Source: DSWT01 sp035420085 | Lineage (GTDB): Bacteria; Chloroflexota; Anaerolineae; B4-G1; SLSP01 | Assembly (NCBI GenBank): GCA_035420085.1 | Contig: DAOLUH010000012.1 | Location: forward strand, 1 to 64,000 | DNA length: 64,000 bases | Reading direction: 5' to 3' | Part shown: positions 35,963-44,085 of the stretch, one piece after another | How the letters are laid out: each line of letters opens with the position of its first letter | Position numbering within the stretch: the first letter of the stretch is position 1 | Notes under the pieces: generated by a model | The model's input: the letters and a program-made list of their open reading frames with translations, nothing else | What the model was told of the DNA's origin: nothing | Database searches by the model: none | Made by a program: the position numbers and the translations under genes

Positions 35963-38479
35963 GTGAATGGAGCAAAGACTGGTCATCGCTCTTTTTCCAC
36001 CCCCCGTCTACCGTCTGCCGTCTACCGTCTACTTTTACTGTTAGTCCTTACATTCAATCCGGGCTGCGCCCGAAAGGAGATGATCACTGTGTCAACCGAT
36101 AATCCGACCGCAAGAGGACGCTGGCAGGCAGCGTTGGAACAAGTCTTGCCTGCGCCGACGTTGCTGCCGCTGTGCAACGTACATTTGATTGGCCCCTTTG
36201 AGAACCGAGACTATGTGGGACTGGACACCGTTTATCCGCCAGAACAGGGCATTGACCTGACGGCCTCTTATCCCGGCAAGGCTGGGACGGTGGTCTGGCG
36301 GCCCACTCCCGGTCTCAGTGGCGTTTTGAAGCAGCCGATTGACTTCGGCGCGTGGACGCCAACCGAGCCGTGGAGTGTGCTGTACCTGTACGCCGAGGTC
36401 GAAGCGCCGGAAGCGCAACTGGCGCAACTGGTCGTCGGCTCGCAGGCGTGGGCGCACGCCTGGTTCAACGATCAGCCTGTGCTCTCGCCGACGATGCCCT
36501 TCCCGGCCAACCCGCAGGATAGCCGCGCGTGGGTTGCGCTGCATTCGGGGACCAATCGCCTGCTGCTCAAGCTGCTCTTCGACGGCAAGGAATGGGGCCT
36601 GGAATGGCGCATTGAGAGTTACGGCGCGCCAAAATCCGTCAGCAAGTCGCTGAATGACCTGACGGCGCGCGCGCCGGATGCTGTGACCCGCTTGACCGCG
36701 CGCTTTGCTCTAGCGGAAGTTGCCGCCGCGCAGGGAGATGCCCCGGCGACCCGTCGCGCCCTGGACGCGCTGCGCCGCGACCCGCTCGCTACGCAGTGGG
36801 ATGCGGCCTGGGCCGACGCCGTGGAGCAGCGCTACGCCGAGACCGGTAGCTTCCTGCCGCTGCACGACGTTCCTGTAGCCTACTCGCCGGTGATGGACAT
36901 CGAACCCTACGAGAACTTCTGGCCGCAGTCCCCGCCGCCCGCGCAGGAATTGCTGGTGGTGGACGCGAGCGCGGCGACGCCACAACTCGAATTCGCGCTG
37001 AGCGTCTTGCAGGGTCTCGTCAACCGGACGCAGCCGCGCCTCTACCTGCTGCACACCCGCTACGACCGGCAGGATCGCCAGTGGCTCGACGAGCTGCACT
37101 TCGAGGGGTACACCTCGCGCCAGATCGCGTTTACGGAGGCGTGGAAGACCTTTCGCGACGAGATCAAGGGCGTGGTGCTCTACGATGGCAGCATCATGGA
37201 CGAAATCGGCGCTTTCCATTCCGACCAGCTCAACCAGACCAACGTGCTGCTGATGATCGGCGCGCTGGAGAACGCCGTGCCGGTCACGCCGGAGATGAAC
37301 GCGACGCTCAACCTGCCGGTCGTCTTCGACGCGCGCGGCAAGTGGGCCAACCAGTACGAGATGATGCACTGGGCCTACGTGGAACTGTTCCCCAAAATGA
37401 ACCACCGTATCCTGGCGACCAACTATCCGGGCATTTTCCTCATCACCGATTACCTGGTGGCCTTCAAGGTGTTCACGTTCTGGTTCCCCGAATACCGCAC
37501 GCCGCCGGAGGAGAACCTGCTGCGCGGCATCCTCGCCTCGACGCCGCCCAACACGCCTATCGTCGGCTGGTGGTTCGACTGGATGCCCACGCCCAAAGAC
37601 CCCGAACACCTTTGCGCCGACGCGGTGATGGAAAGCCCCGGCGTGTTGTACGGGTCGGCCTTCGGCAAAGTGCTGACGCCCTCTCACGAAGCGACCAACC
37701 TCTCCGTCCACTCCGGCGTTCCCGTCGGGCCGTACCGCCACAAGACGCCGGACACGCCGGACTTCGATCCCACCAAAGTCTACTACGCCCACATCATTTC
37801 CGACGGCGACAACCTGGGCGAAGCTTTGATGATGCGCACCCGCGACCTGCAATGGGACAAGCCGGAGCGCGGCAGCTTCCCGATGGGCTGGTCGTTCGCG
37901 CCGGCCGCCGCGAAGCTGGCGCCGCCGGTGCTGAACTATTACCTGCGCACCGCCTCGTCCAACGATTTGCTGGTCGGCGGGCTAGGCGTCGGCTACACGC
38001 ACCCGACGATGTACCTGCGCGCCTATCCCGCCCAGCGCGAAACGCTCTACGCAGCTTACGCGCGCAAGACGGACGAAGCGTTGGGCTGGATTGATAGCTC
38101 GTGTTTGTGGCTGATCGGGGGCCGCGACGAGGACGAAGATCGCTACGCGCAAGGCTCCAGCGGACGCTTACAAGGCATCTTCACCGGCTACGGCGGCCCA
38201 GTGGAGGACGCCCAGGCGCGCCTCACGCTGAACGACGTTGTAGCCTTTCGCCCTGCAACCCATTTTGACACCAGCCCTGAAGAAGAATTGATTCAACACA
38301 TGGTCGACGACATCCGCACCGCCGCCGGGGAGTCGCGCCCGGCCTTCGTCGAGGCGTGGGTGCTCAACTGGGCGTGGCGGATGGACATGCTGCAAGAAGT
38401 CCAGCGTCGCCTCGGTCCTGAATATGAGTGCGTCCGCCCGGATGTTCTGGTAAAATTGCGGCAGGAAGCGATAAAGTGA
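35963..38479 (+). CDS. GxGYxYP-domain putative glycoside-hydrolase-type lipoprotein
   Basis: An 838-residue protein. The C-terminal 550 residues show the GxGYxYP pattern: 'VVDASAATPQLEFALSVLQG', 'LVNRTQPRLYLLH', 'YYAHIISDGDNLGEALMM' and the name motif 'GGLGVGYTHPTMYLRAYP'. The family is thought to act on carbohydrates. I place the start at GTG 35963 (GAGG six bases ahead), which gives a signal peptide with hydrophobic 'YRLLLLLVLTFNPGC' and a poor lipobox. Starts at ATG 36080 or GTG 36089 would give a cytoplasmic form; AAAGGAG at 36073 makes the latter possible. Part of the signal peptide is encoded by the 'gtctac' repeat. Confidence 0.75.
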   Translation: MNGAKTGHRSFSTPRLPSAVYRLLLLLVLTFNPGCARKEMITVSTDNPTARGRWQAALEQVLPAPTLLPLCNVHLIGPFENRDYVGLDTVYPPEQGIDLTASYPGKAGTVVWRPTPGLSGVLKQPIDFGAWTPTEPWSVLYLYAEVEAPEAQLAQLVVGSQAWAHAWFNDQPVLSPTMPFPANPQDSRAWVALHSGTNRLLLKLLFDGKEWGLEWRIESYGAPKSVSKSLNDLTARAPDAVTRLTARFALAEVAAAQGDAPATRRALDALRRDPLATQWDAAWADAVEQRYAETGSFLPLHDVPVAYSPVMDIEPYENFWPQSPPPAQELLVVDASAATPQLEFALSVLQGLVNRTQPRLYLLHTRYDRQDRQWLDELHFEGYTSRQIAFTEAWKTFRDEIKGVVLYDGSIMDEIGAFHSDQLNQTNVLLMIGALENAVPVTPEMNATLNLPVVFDARGKWANQYEMMHWAYVELFPKMNHRILATNYPGIFLITDYLVAFKVFTFWFPEYRTPPEENLLRGILASTPPNTPIVGWWFDWMPTPKDPEHLCADAVMESPGVLYGSAFGKVLTPSHEATNLSVHSGVPVGPYRHKTPDTPDFDPTKVYYAHIISDGDNLGEALMMRTRDLQWDKPERGSFPMGWSFAPAAAKLAPPVLNYYLRTASSNDLLVGGLGVGYTHPTMYLRAYPAQRETLYAAYARKTDEALGWIDSSCLWLIGGRDEDEDRYAQGSSGRLQGIFTGYGGPVEDAQARLTLNDVVAFRPATHFDTSPEEELIQHMVDDIRTAAGESRPAFVEAWVLNWAWRMDMLQEVQRRLGPEYECVRPDVLVKLRQEAIK
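36001..36032. repeat. 'ccgtctac' repeat, copy 1 (inside signal-peptide codons)
   Basis: Four units of 'ccgtctac/ccgtctgc'. Other copies are at 43014-43047, 46439-46497 and 59783-59853. Here it encodes 'PRLPSAVYRL' if translation starts at 35963. Confidence 0.75.
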
Positions 38480-38536
38480 GGGGGAGAGAGGGGGACAAGG
38501 TGATGGGGTGACAAGGTGATGGGGTGACAAGGTGAA
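38480..38536. repeat. 'gacaaggtgatggggt' tandem repeat
   Basis: Three direct units right after the GxGYxYP stop codon; the only copy in the window. Confidence 0.7.
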
Positions 38537-38562
38537 CTTGCATTTAGCGTGGAACGAGCAAC

Positions 38563-38611
38563 TTTTAACTTTGGACTTTCGACTTTGGACTAAGGACTGA
38601 GGACTGAAGAC
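38563..38611. repeat. 'ggactttcgactttgga' repeat, copy 1
   Basis: Iterated 'ggact' units ending just before the glycyl radical enzyme start. A second copy is at 62473-62535. Confidence 0.7.
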
Positions 38612-38614
38612 TAT

Positions 38615-40759
38615 ATGGTGATTATAACGTATCAACAGAGAATTGACGCATTACGCGAGACGAAACTGCAACACAACCAGGCCAAGATTGCCCGCGACGG
38701 GTTTCACGATATCGACGACCATGGCAATATCTACTGGCCTGAGCCGATCCCATTTACGCCTAAATCGAACCATCCTTCCGGAGGCTGTTACGGCGCACGC
38801 TGCATCGGCGAGAACTTCCGCGCGTGGCTGGACGTCCATCCCGTGTACATTCACCCGATGAGCGCACTGGCAGGGGCGTGGGCGGGCTTCCTTCCTGGCG
38901 TCGGTGGGTGGAGACCCGAAGATCGCCCTGTACATCTGAAAGAGTTGCACGACAAATACTACCTGTGGCACAACGGCATCGGCGCGATGAACCACCTGGG
39001 ACCGGACATGCGTATCGGCCTGGAGTTGGGGTGGGGCGGGTTGCTTAAAAAGATTCGCTATTACCGGGAGTTTAACCGGCCCACCGATACATCGTTCTAC
39101 GATGCCGAGGAAAACCTGGTTTTGGGCGTGCAAGATTGGATCCGGCGGCACATCATCAAGGCGCGAACGATGGCAGAAGAGGAAGAACGTCCCGAAATAC
39201 GCGAAAATCTGCTCGCGATCGCCGACATGAACGAGTGGCTCATGGAGAATCCACCGCGCACGCTGCGCGAAGCTTGCCAATTCCTCGCCTGGTTCCAGTC
39301 CATTGACCGGATGTGGGCAGCGGGAGGGGCGCTGAGCCAACTGGACGAGCTGCTGCGCCCCTATTATGAAGCCGACCGCGAGGCCGGGATTCTTGAGGAC
39401 GACGAGGTTGTTCTCTGGTACATCGCCAGCCTCTTCTACAACGATACGCACTACTCGCAAATCGGTGGCGAGGCCCCGGATGGGCGCGACCTCACCAGCC
39501 GGATGTCCTATCTGATTCTGGAAGCTGCGCATCGTCTGAGAATCCCGTACAACTTGGCGCTGCGCGTTCACGAGGGGATGGATCCGCAACTGCTGCATAC
39601 GGCGTTGGAATATCATCTGGAAGATGGCACTGGCGTCAGCTTTTCGTGTTCCAAGGGGCTGAACGAGGGTTACATCAAGAGCGGCGTTCCTATCCAACTG
39701 GCGCGGATGCGCGCGAAGGTCGGCTGCAACTGGACGGCGCTGCCGGGCATCGAGTATCCACTGCAAGACGTGACGCGCCAGAGCCTCATCGCGCCGTTCC
39801 TGCACGCCTTCGAAGAAACGGTCGCCGATGCGCCGGAAACGCGCACGATGGAGGCGCTGTGGGAGCGTTACGTTCACCATCTCGCCATTTCAGTGGATAC
39901 GATGAAGCGAGGGCTGGACTGGCACATGGCGCACCACGCGCAAAATACCATCGAGATCGTGCTCGATCTTTTCTGTCACGGCACGATTGAGCGCGGCCTG
40001 GATGCCTCGGCGGGCGGCGTGGACATCTATAATCTCACGGTGGATGGCGTCGGATTGGCGACGGTGGCGGACTCGTTCGCGGCGATTGAGCAGCGCGTGA
40101 TCGTCGAAAAGCGGCTGACCTGGGATGCGCTCAAGCAGCACCTTGACAACGATTACGCTGGCGCTGAAAACGTCCGCCTGATGTTGAGAAATATCCCCCG
40201 CTTCGGGAGTGGCAACTCGCGGGCTGACTTCTGGGCGAAGCGCATCTCGGAGACCTACGTGGCGCTTTATGATACACCCACGCCTTATGGGTATCGTATC
40301 CTCCCCGGCTTGTTCTCCCACGGCGACGTTGTGTATCTGGGCAAGCAATTGCCGGCGACGCCGAATGGCCGTCACGCCCACGCGCCGATTTCTCACAGTT
40401 CCGAGCCGGATCCCGGCTTCGCGCCGCAGGGCGGCGGCGGCCCGACCGCCAAGGCCAATGCCGTCGCCGCTGTCCAGCCGGGGCGCGGCAACTCTGCGCC
40501 GCTTCAGCTTGATATTGACTTCAAGTTGATGGAGGAACAGGGCGGCATCGCCACAGTCGCCGCGATGATTATGGCGCACAATCAACAAGGCGGCACGTTG
40601 ATCAACCTTAACATCATCTCGAAAGAGAAAATCCTGGCGGCCCACGCCGATCCGAGCCTTTACCCCGACCTGGTTGTGCGTGTGACCGGCTACAGCGCGT
40701 TTTTCCACTCGCTTTCGCCGGAGTACCGGCAGCAAGTGGTGGATCGCTTGCTGGCGTGA
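38615..40759 (+). CDS. Glycyl radical enzyme (pyruvate formate-lyase family), unusual active site
   Basis: A 714-residue member of the PFL/GRE superfamily, which uses a backbone glycyl radical made by a radical-SAM activase. The radical site is Gly692 in 'LVVRVTGYSAFFHSLSPEYR'. The thiyl Cys is probably Cys371 in 'KVGCNWTALPGIEYP'; most dehydratase/lyase members have Cys-Val-Glu here, so the Glu that normally acts as base is Trp. The N-terminal part is shorter than in PFL (about 760-850 aa). No activase gene lies within the window near it. The reaction is unknown; context suggests a sugar or polyol product. The Shine-Dalgarno is weak. Confidence 0.85.
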   Translation: MVIITYQQRIDALRETKLQHNQAKIARDGFHDIDDHGNIYWPEPIPFTPKSNHPSGGCYGARCIGENFRAWLDVHPVYIHPMSALAGAWAGFLPGVGGWRPEDRPVHLKELHDKYYLWHNGIGAMNHLGPDMRIGLELGWGGLLKKIRYYREFNRPTDTSFYDAEENLVLGVQDWIRRHIIKARTMAEEEERPEIRENLLAIADMNEWLMENPPRTLREACQFLAWFQSIDRMWAAGGALSQLDELLRPYYEADREAGILEDDEVVLWYIASLFYNDTHYSQIGGEAPDGRDLTSRMSYLILEAAHRLRIPYNLALRVHEGMDPQLLHTALEYHLEDGTGVSFSCSKGLNEGYIKSGVPIQLARMRAKVGCNWTALPGIEYPLQDVTRQSLIAPFLHAFEETVADAPETRTMEALWERYVHHLAISVDTMKRGLDWHMAHHAQNTIEIVLDLFCHGTIERGLDASAGGVDIYNLTVDGVGLATVADSFAAIEQRVIVEKRLTWDALKQHLDNDYAGAENVRLMLRNIPRFGSGNSRADFWAKRISETYVALYDTPTPYGYRILPGLFSHGDVVYLGKQLPATPNGRHAHAPISHSSEPDPGFAPQGGGGPTAKANAVAAVQPGRGNSAPLQLDIDFKLMEEQGGIATVAAMIMAHNQQGGTLINLNIISKEKILAAHADPSLYPDLVVRVTGYSAFFHSLSPEYRQQVVDRLLA

Positions 40760-40763
40760 CATA

Positions 40764-40801
40764 AAAAATGAGGTGATGCGCGAAGGCCCGCGCATCACCT
40801 C
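40764..40801. terminator. Bidirectional intrinsic terminator
   Basis: GAGGTGATGCGCG (40770-40782) pairs perfectly with 40789-40801. On the minus strand the stem is followed by a run of six T, so it ends the minus-strand operon that starts at about 48.07 kb; on the plus strand it follows the glycyl radical enzyme gene. Confidence 0.85.
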
Positions 40802-40826
40802 TTGGCTTATCCGTTCGCTTTTCTCG

Positions 40827-41270
40827 CTACTTCACCTGAATCTCAATCACGCCCCTCACCTGCGCCTTGTTGCTGAAGCCCGGCATCACCATCACGAACC
40901 CACCTTCATCGCGGAAGCCCACGATGCAATTGGTGCAGGCTTTTACCTCATCTAGCGTGACTTCCGCCGTGTACCCGTCATCGGCGACGAAGACGAGCGC
41001 CGTCGCCCCACTTTTGACCCCAGCCTTGCCGAGCAGATCGTTGAGCGGAACGCCGGTGTAAGTGTTGGTGATGCCATCCTTGTTCGTGAACTCAGCCTGC
41101 GCGGTCTTCATCGCACGCACATCCTTCTCGTTCCAGCCGACTTCGCCGTTCACGTTGCCCGTGATCTTCAGCGCCGCATCCGCCGGCACGCCCCCCGTCG
41201 CGGTTTTTCCACCGCACGCTGCCAAAACCAACACCAACACCAATGCTACGACCACAAAATGCTTCCTCAT
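40827..41270 (-). CDS. Lipoprotein with molybdopterin-oxidoreductase-like fold
   Basis: A 147-residue lipoprotein with lipobox 'LAAC'. The mature part shows the small sulfite-oxidase-like (Oxidored_molyb-type) pattern: 'YTGVPLNDLLGKAGV', 'ALVFVADDGYTAEVTLDEV' and 'FSNKAQVRGVIEIQV'. True sulfite oxidases hold Mo through a Cys in a longer domain; here the two Cys of 'KACTNCIVGF' are the only candidates. It is the last gene of the riboswitch-led operon and is likely attached to the outer face of the cell membrane, where it could bind a pterin ligand. The binding role is an inference. Confidence 0.7.
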   Translation of the reverse strand: MRKHFVVVALVLVLVLAACGGKTATGGVPADAALKITGNVNGEVGWNEKDVRAMKTAQAEFTNKDGITNTYTGVPLNDLLGKAGVKSGATALVFVADDGYTAEVTLDEVKACTNCIVGFRDEGGFVMVMPGFSNKAQVRGVIEIQVK

Positions 41271-41325
41271 TTGACTTATCCTCCTGAGTGACTGGATTAC
41301 GAATTATGATTCTTGATTCTTGATT

Positions 41326-41805
41326 CTATGGATTGACTTGTATTTTCTGAATCTGAAACACCCACCGGTTGGCCGGGGTTTCCGGGCAGACGAGGCGGAT
41401 TGGGCCTTTGTCCGGTTCGGCCTGGGTGATCCATTTGCCGTCCTTTTTGAGGGCGACAATGGCCCCTTGCAGCTCGTCGTGGCTGATTTCGACCGCGTAG
41501 CCGTCGGCAGCGGTGGCCGTTACCGAACTGTAGTCGCTCACGCCGGCCTTTTTGAAGATTTCGTCGAGCGCCGGCCCGCTCCAGGACGCAACTTCATTTT
41601 CCCCCAGTGACTTTTGCATGAGCACGTCTTTCAGGTCCACTTGGGGCAACTGGACGAGTGTGCCGTAGTCCAGCGTCAACGGCGTGTTAACCGCGCCAGC
41701 GACTTCCAGCGTCCACTCCACTTTCGGCGCGCCGCCGCAGCCTGTCAGGCCGAATATCAGCCCCAGGCCGATGAGTATCCAAATCCAGTTTCGCTTGTTG
41801 TGCAT
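41326..41805 (-). CDS. Lipoprotein with molybdopterin-oxidoreductase-like fold
   Basis: A 159-residue lipoprotein (lipobox 'LTGC') related in plan to the next gene downstream: 'VEWTLEVAGAVNTPLTLDYG', 'WSGPALDEIFKKAGVSDYS', 'TATAADGYAVEISHDELQG' and 'GPIRLVCPETPANRWVFQI'. The last stretch matches the end of the Oxidored_molyb domain. AGGAGG on the minus strand lies before ATG 41805. The upstream frame to 41898 is encoded by a repeat and was excluded. Confidence 0.75.
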   Translation of the reverse strand: MHNKRNWIWILIGLGLIFGLTGCGGAPKVEWTLEVAGAVNTPLTLDYGTLVQLPQVDLKDVLMQKSLGENEVASWSGPALDEIFKKAGVSDYSSVTATAADGYAVEISHDELQGAIVALKKDGKWITQAEPDKGPIRLVCPETPANRWVFQIQKIQVNP

Positions 41806-41824
41806 AGTTTCCTCCTGTTGTGAA

Positions 41825-41873
41825 TTTAGAATCAGCGAATGAGCGAATGGGCGAATCGGCGAATGGCGAATTA
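41825..41873. repeat. 'aatcagcg' tandem repeat, copy 1
   Basis: Five units of 'cgaatgag/cgaatcgg' in tandem between two operon genes. Related copies are at 44029-44063 and, inside a reading frame, 45736-45779. Confidence 0.7.
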
Positions 41874-41917
41874 CTCGCCTGCCCAACCACTCAACCACCC
41901 AACTACCTGATTAACGA

Positions 41918-43066
41918 CTACTTGACGACCACCCATACTGGCACGAGCATATCCTGCGCGATGAGATTACCGTGGTTGCCCAGGCGGCCTTCTTCCTGGA
42001 CACTGTGCATCCCGTGATCCGCGAAGATGAGCGCGCGTGTGTCTGGCGCCAGCGCGGCGAGAATTTTGCCCACAGCGGCATCTACGTAGGCGATGGCGGC
42101 GCTTTCTTCGGGCGTGTGCAGGCCGTAGGTGTGCCCGGCGTCGTCAATGCCGTGGAAATGCACCCACAGGATGTCGGGCATTCCGTCTTCCAGCACCGCC
42201 AGCGCGTTAGCGAGCACATTGTCGTCGGTGCCGCCGTTGCCGTCGCGGTCGCCGGAGAGGATGACCTCCGCATGGCGCAGGTTGAACGCGAGGGCATCGC
42301 CTTCCACGGCGATGACGCGCAAGCCTGCCCGCGCTGCCACATCGAAGAGCGTCTCCGCGTCGGTGGCGCGCGTGCCACGAATGACCGTCCCGTTGATGGC
42401 GGGCGGCGCGCCGGTGAGCATCACCGCCGTCGCAATGGCCGTGCTCGGCGGGTACTCGCTCAGGCCGATAGCCGGTTCGCCGAGCGCCGTCAACGTGGGG
42501 ACGAGACCGGCGTCGCGCGCTTCGGTGTAGCGCAGGTACCCGAACCCGTCGAGAAAGAGCAATAGCACGTGCCTGGCCCGGCCATCGGTAAGCGCGCGTC
42601 CCGTCGCCTGAGTGGGCGCGGGCAAGCCCAGGGCTGCCGCCGCCGTCGGCGCGATGTCGGTCAGGCTGGCGGTCACGGCATTGGCGAGCGCCGGGGATTT
42701 GACCGTGAGGCGGCTGGCGCGCAACGTCTCCCCGCCGAGGATGAGCGCGCCGTTCGGCTGCCATACGGCGGTCTCGGCGACAGCGGGCCACTCGAACGCG
42801 CGTGTGACGCCTTCGGGCGTGGTCAATGTCAGGGTTTCGATGAGGGTATAGCCATTCGCGTAGAGCATGCGCTCCATGGGCAGACTGCCATCGTCGGCGG
42901 CGAACTCGCGCAAGTCGCGCCAAACTGTGCGGGTGATGACCGTTTCCGTCGCTCCCGGTCCCGCAATCGTCGTCTGCCATCCGCCGCTACACGCCGCGAG
43001 GATGAGGCAGATCAGTAGACAGTAGACGGTAGACGGTAGACGGGGGGCCGTTGCTTGACGAGTCAT
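41918..43066 (-). CDS. Type I phosphodiesterase/nucleotide pyrophosphatase-like lipoprotein
   Basis: A 382-residue lipoprotein (lipobox 'LAAC'). Residues 30-165 look like a degenerate molybdopterin-oxidoreductase-fold domain. The rest is an alkaline-phosphatase-fold hydrolase: 'HVLLLFLDGFGYL' (metal Asp), 'YPPSTAIATAVMLTGAPP' (nucleophile Ser/Thr region), 'LWVHFHGIDDAGHTYG' (Asp and His ligands), 'ALIFADHGMHSV' and 'GNHGNLI'. ENPP-type relatives split nucleotide pyrophosphates. In this operon it could cut dinucleotide forms of the molybdenum cofactor outside the cell; this is an inference. Part of its signal peptide is encoded by the 'gtctac' repeat. Confidence 0.78.
   Translation of the reverse strand: MTRQATAPRLPSTVYCLLICLILAACSGGWQTTIAGPGATETVITRTVWRDLREFAADDGSLPMERMLYANGYTLIETLTLTTPEGVTRAFEWPAVAETAVWQPNGALILGGETLRASRLTVKSPALANAVTASLTDIAPTAAAALGLPAPTQATGRALTDGRARHVLLLFLDGFGYLRYTEARDAGLVPTLTALGEPAIGLSEYPPSTAIATAVMLTGAPPAINGTVIRGTRATDAETLFDVAARAGLRVIAVEGDALAFNLRHAEVILSGDRDGNGGTDDNVLANALAVLEDGMPDILWVHFHGIDDAGHTYGLHTPEESAAIAYVDAAVGKILAALAPDTRALIFADHGMHSVQEEGRLGNHGNLIAQDMLVPVWVVVK
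43014..43047. repeat. 'gtagacg' repeat, copy 2 (inside signal-peptide codons)
   Basis: Four units of 'agtagacggt' on the plus strand; on the minus strand they encode 'PRLPSTVYCLL' of the phosphodiesterase signal peptide, nearly the same peptide as at 36001-36032. Confidence 0.8.
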
Positions 43067-43095
43067 ATTAACCAATTCCCGATTACCAATCCCCA

Positions 43096-44013
43096 TCACT
43101 TCGTCTGCAACGCCACCACGCCCGCAATCCACTGCGAGCGCCCGCGAGCGGGGAGCGCCAGCGTGATTTGCCCGCGCAACTGGACCAACAGCGCGCCGCG
43201 CGCGTCTTCGGCGGAGAGCGTGATTTCCTTGCCGGCGCTGTCGCGCACGAGCAGTTGGGTGAACGCGGGGTTGGCGACGATGTTGGCAACCGGCACGCCT
43301 TCGACGCGGGAGGCGGTTGAGGCGCGGCGGGTTTTGCCATCCGCTGAACTTTGCAACATCACGTCGGTTTGCTCAAGCGTGACCACCTGCGTCGGGCCGA
43401 CCAGCAGTCGCCCTATCGAGGTGGGCTGCCCATCAATGACCAGCGGCATTTCGCGCCCTACCACGATGATGCGCCGGATGCCTTTGATCCACGTGGAGAT
43501 GTGCAGGTTCTCGTCGGCGAAGCGGATGCCGTCCTCGTAGGGCATCAACAGTGCGCTTTGGGTCAGGTTCTCTTTTGTGATTGTGACGAAGCCGCCATCC
43601 ATCGAGGCCAGGGTGACGCTCTCGAAATCCGCCACGCCCTGCTGCGCTAGAAACTCGAGCAGCGGCAAATACGTATTCGGCTGGGCGCGATAGGGTAGAA
43701 TGGCGTTGATGAGGACGTAGCCAGGGTTGGGCACGTCGCCCGCGAAGGTAATCCCGGCGTAGAATGGCACGTTCTCCAGCTCGACCGCGCCGTGCGCATC
43801 GTGACACGTCGTACAGGTGTGAAACTTCGCTGGTTCATGACATGTGAGGCAGTCGTTCATCGTGTATGCCTCTTCCGCCAGTACATCGAGCGGGAAACGT
43901 TGCGCCAGCCGCCACGGAATCGGCTTTTGCGCCCCCACGCTTATCCCAATCGCCCCGACAACAAGAACAAGCAGAACAGCGATCAGAATCCATACCCACC
44001 GACGTTTTTGCAT
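43096..44013 (-). CDS. Membrane-anchored dihaem protein with molybdopterin-oxidoreductase-like domains
   Basis: A 305-residue protein with an N-terminal anchor ('WVWILIAVLLVLVVGAIGI'), two c-type haem sites (CLTCH and CTTCH, eleven residues apart) and then two copies of the operon's small molybdopterin-fold domain ('YLPLLEFLAQQGVADFESVT', 'LASMDGGFVTITKENL'; 'LVQLRGQITLALPARGRSQ'). The haems would be attached outside the membrane. An electron-transfer step on a redox-active pterin is one possible role. No cytochrome-maturation genes are in the window. Confidence 0.75.
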   Translation of the reverse strand: MQKRRWVWILIAVLLVLVVGAIGISVGAQKPIPWRLAQRFPLDVLAEEAYTMNDCLTCHEPAKFHTCTTCHDAHGAVELENVPFYAGITFAGDVPNPGYVLINAILPYRAQPNTYLPLLEFLAQQGVADFESVTLASMDGGFVTITKENLTQSALLMPYEDGIRFADENLHISTWIKGIRRIIVVGREMPLVIDGQPTSIGRLLVGPTQVVTLEQTDVMLQSSADGKTRRASTASRVEGVPVANIVANPAFTQLLVRDSAGKEITLSAEDARGALLVQLRGQITLALPARGRSQWIAGVVALQTK

Positions 44014-44028
44014 AACAACTCCTGGATG

Positions 44029-44063
44029 GATGAGTGAATCAGCGAATCAGCGAATGAGCGAAG
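44029..44063. repeat. 'gaatcagc' tandem repeat, copy 2
   Basis: Four units of 'gaatcagc/gaatgagc' between the dihaem gene and the ECF T gene. Confidence 0.7.
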
Positions 44064-44085
44064 GGCACCCCACAACTCACAACCC

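Noticed and set aside
41806..41898. Upstream extension of the lipoprotein gene at 41326
   Set aside because: It is translated repeat sequence, and a good Shine-Dalgarno and signal peptide start at 41805.
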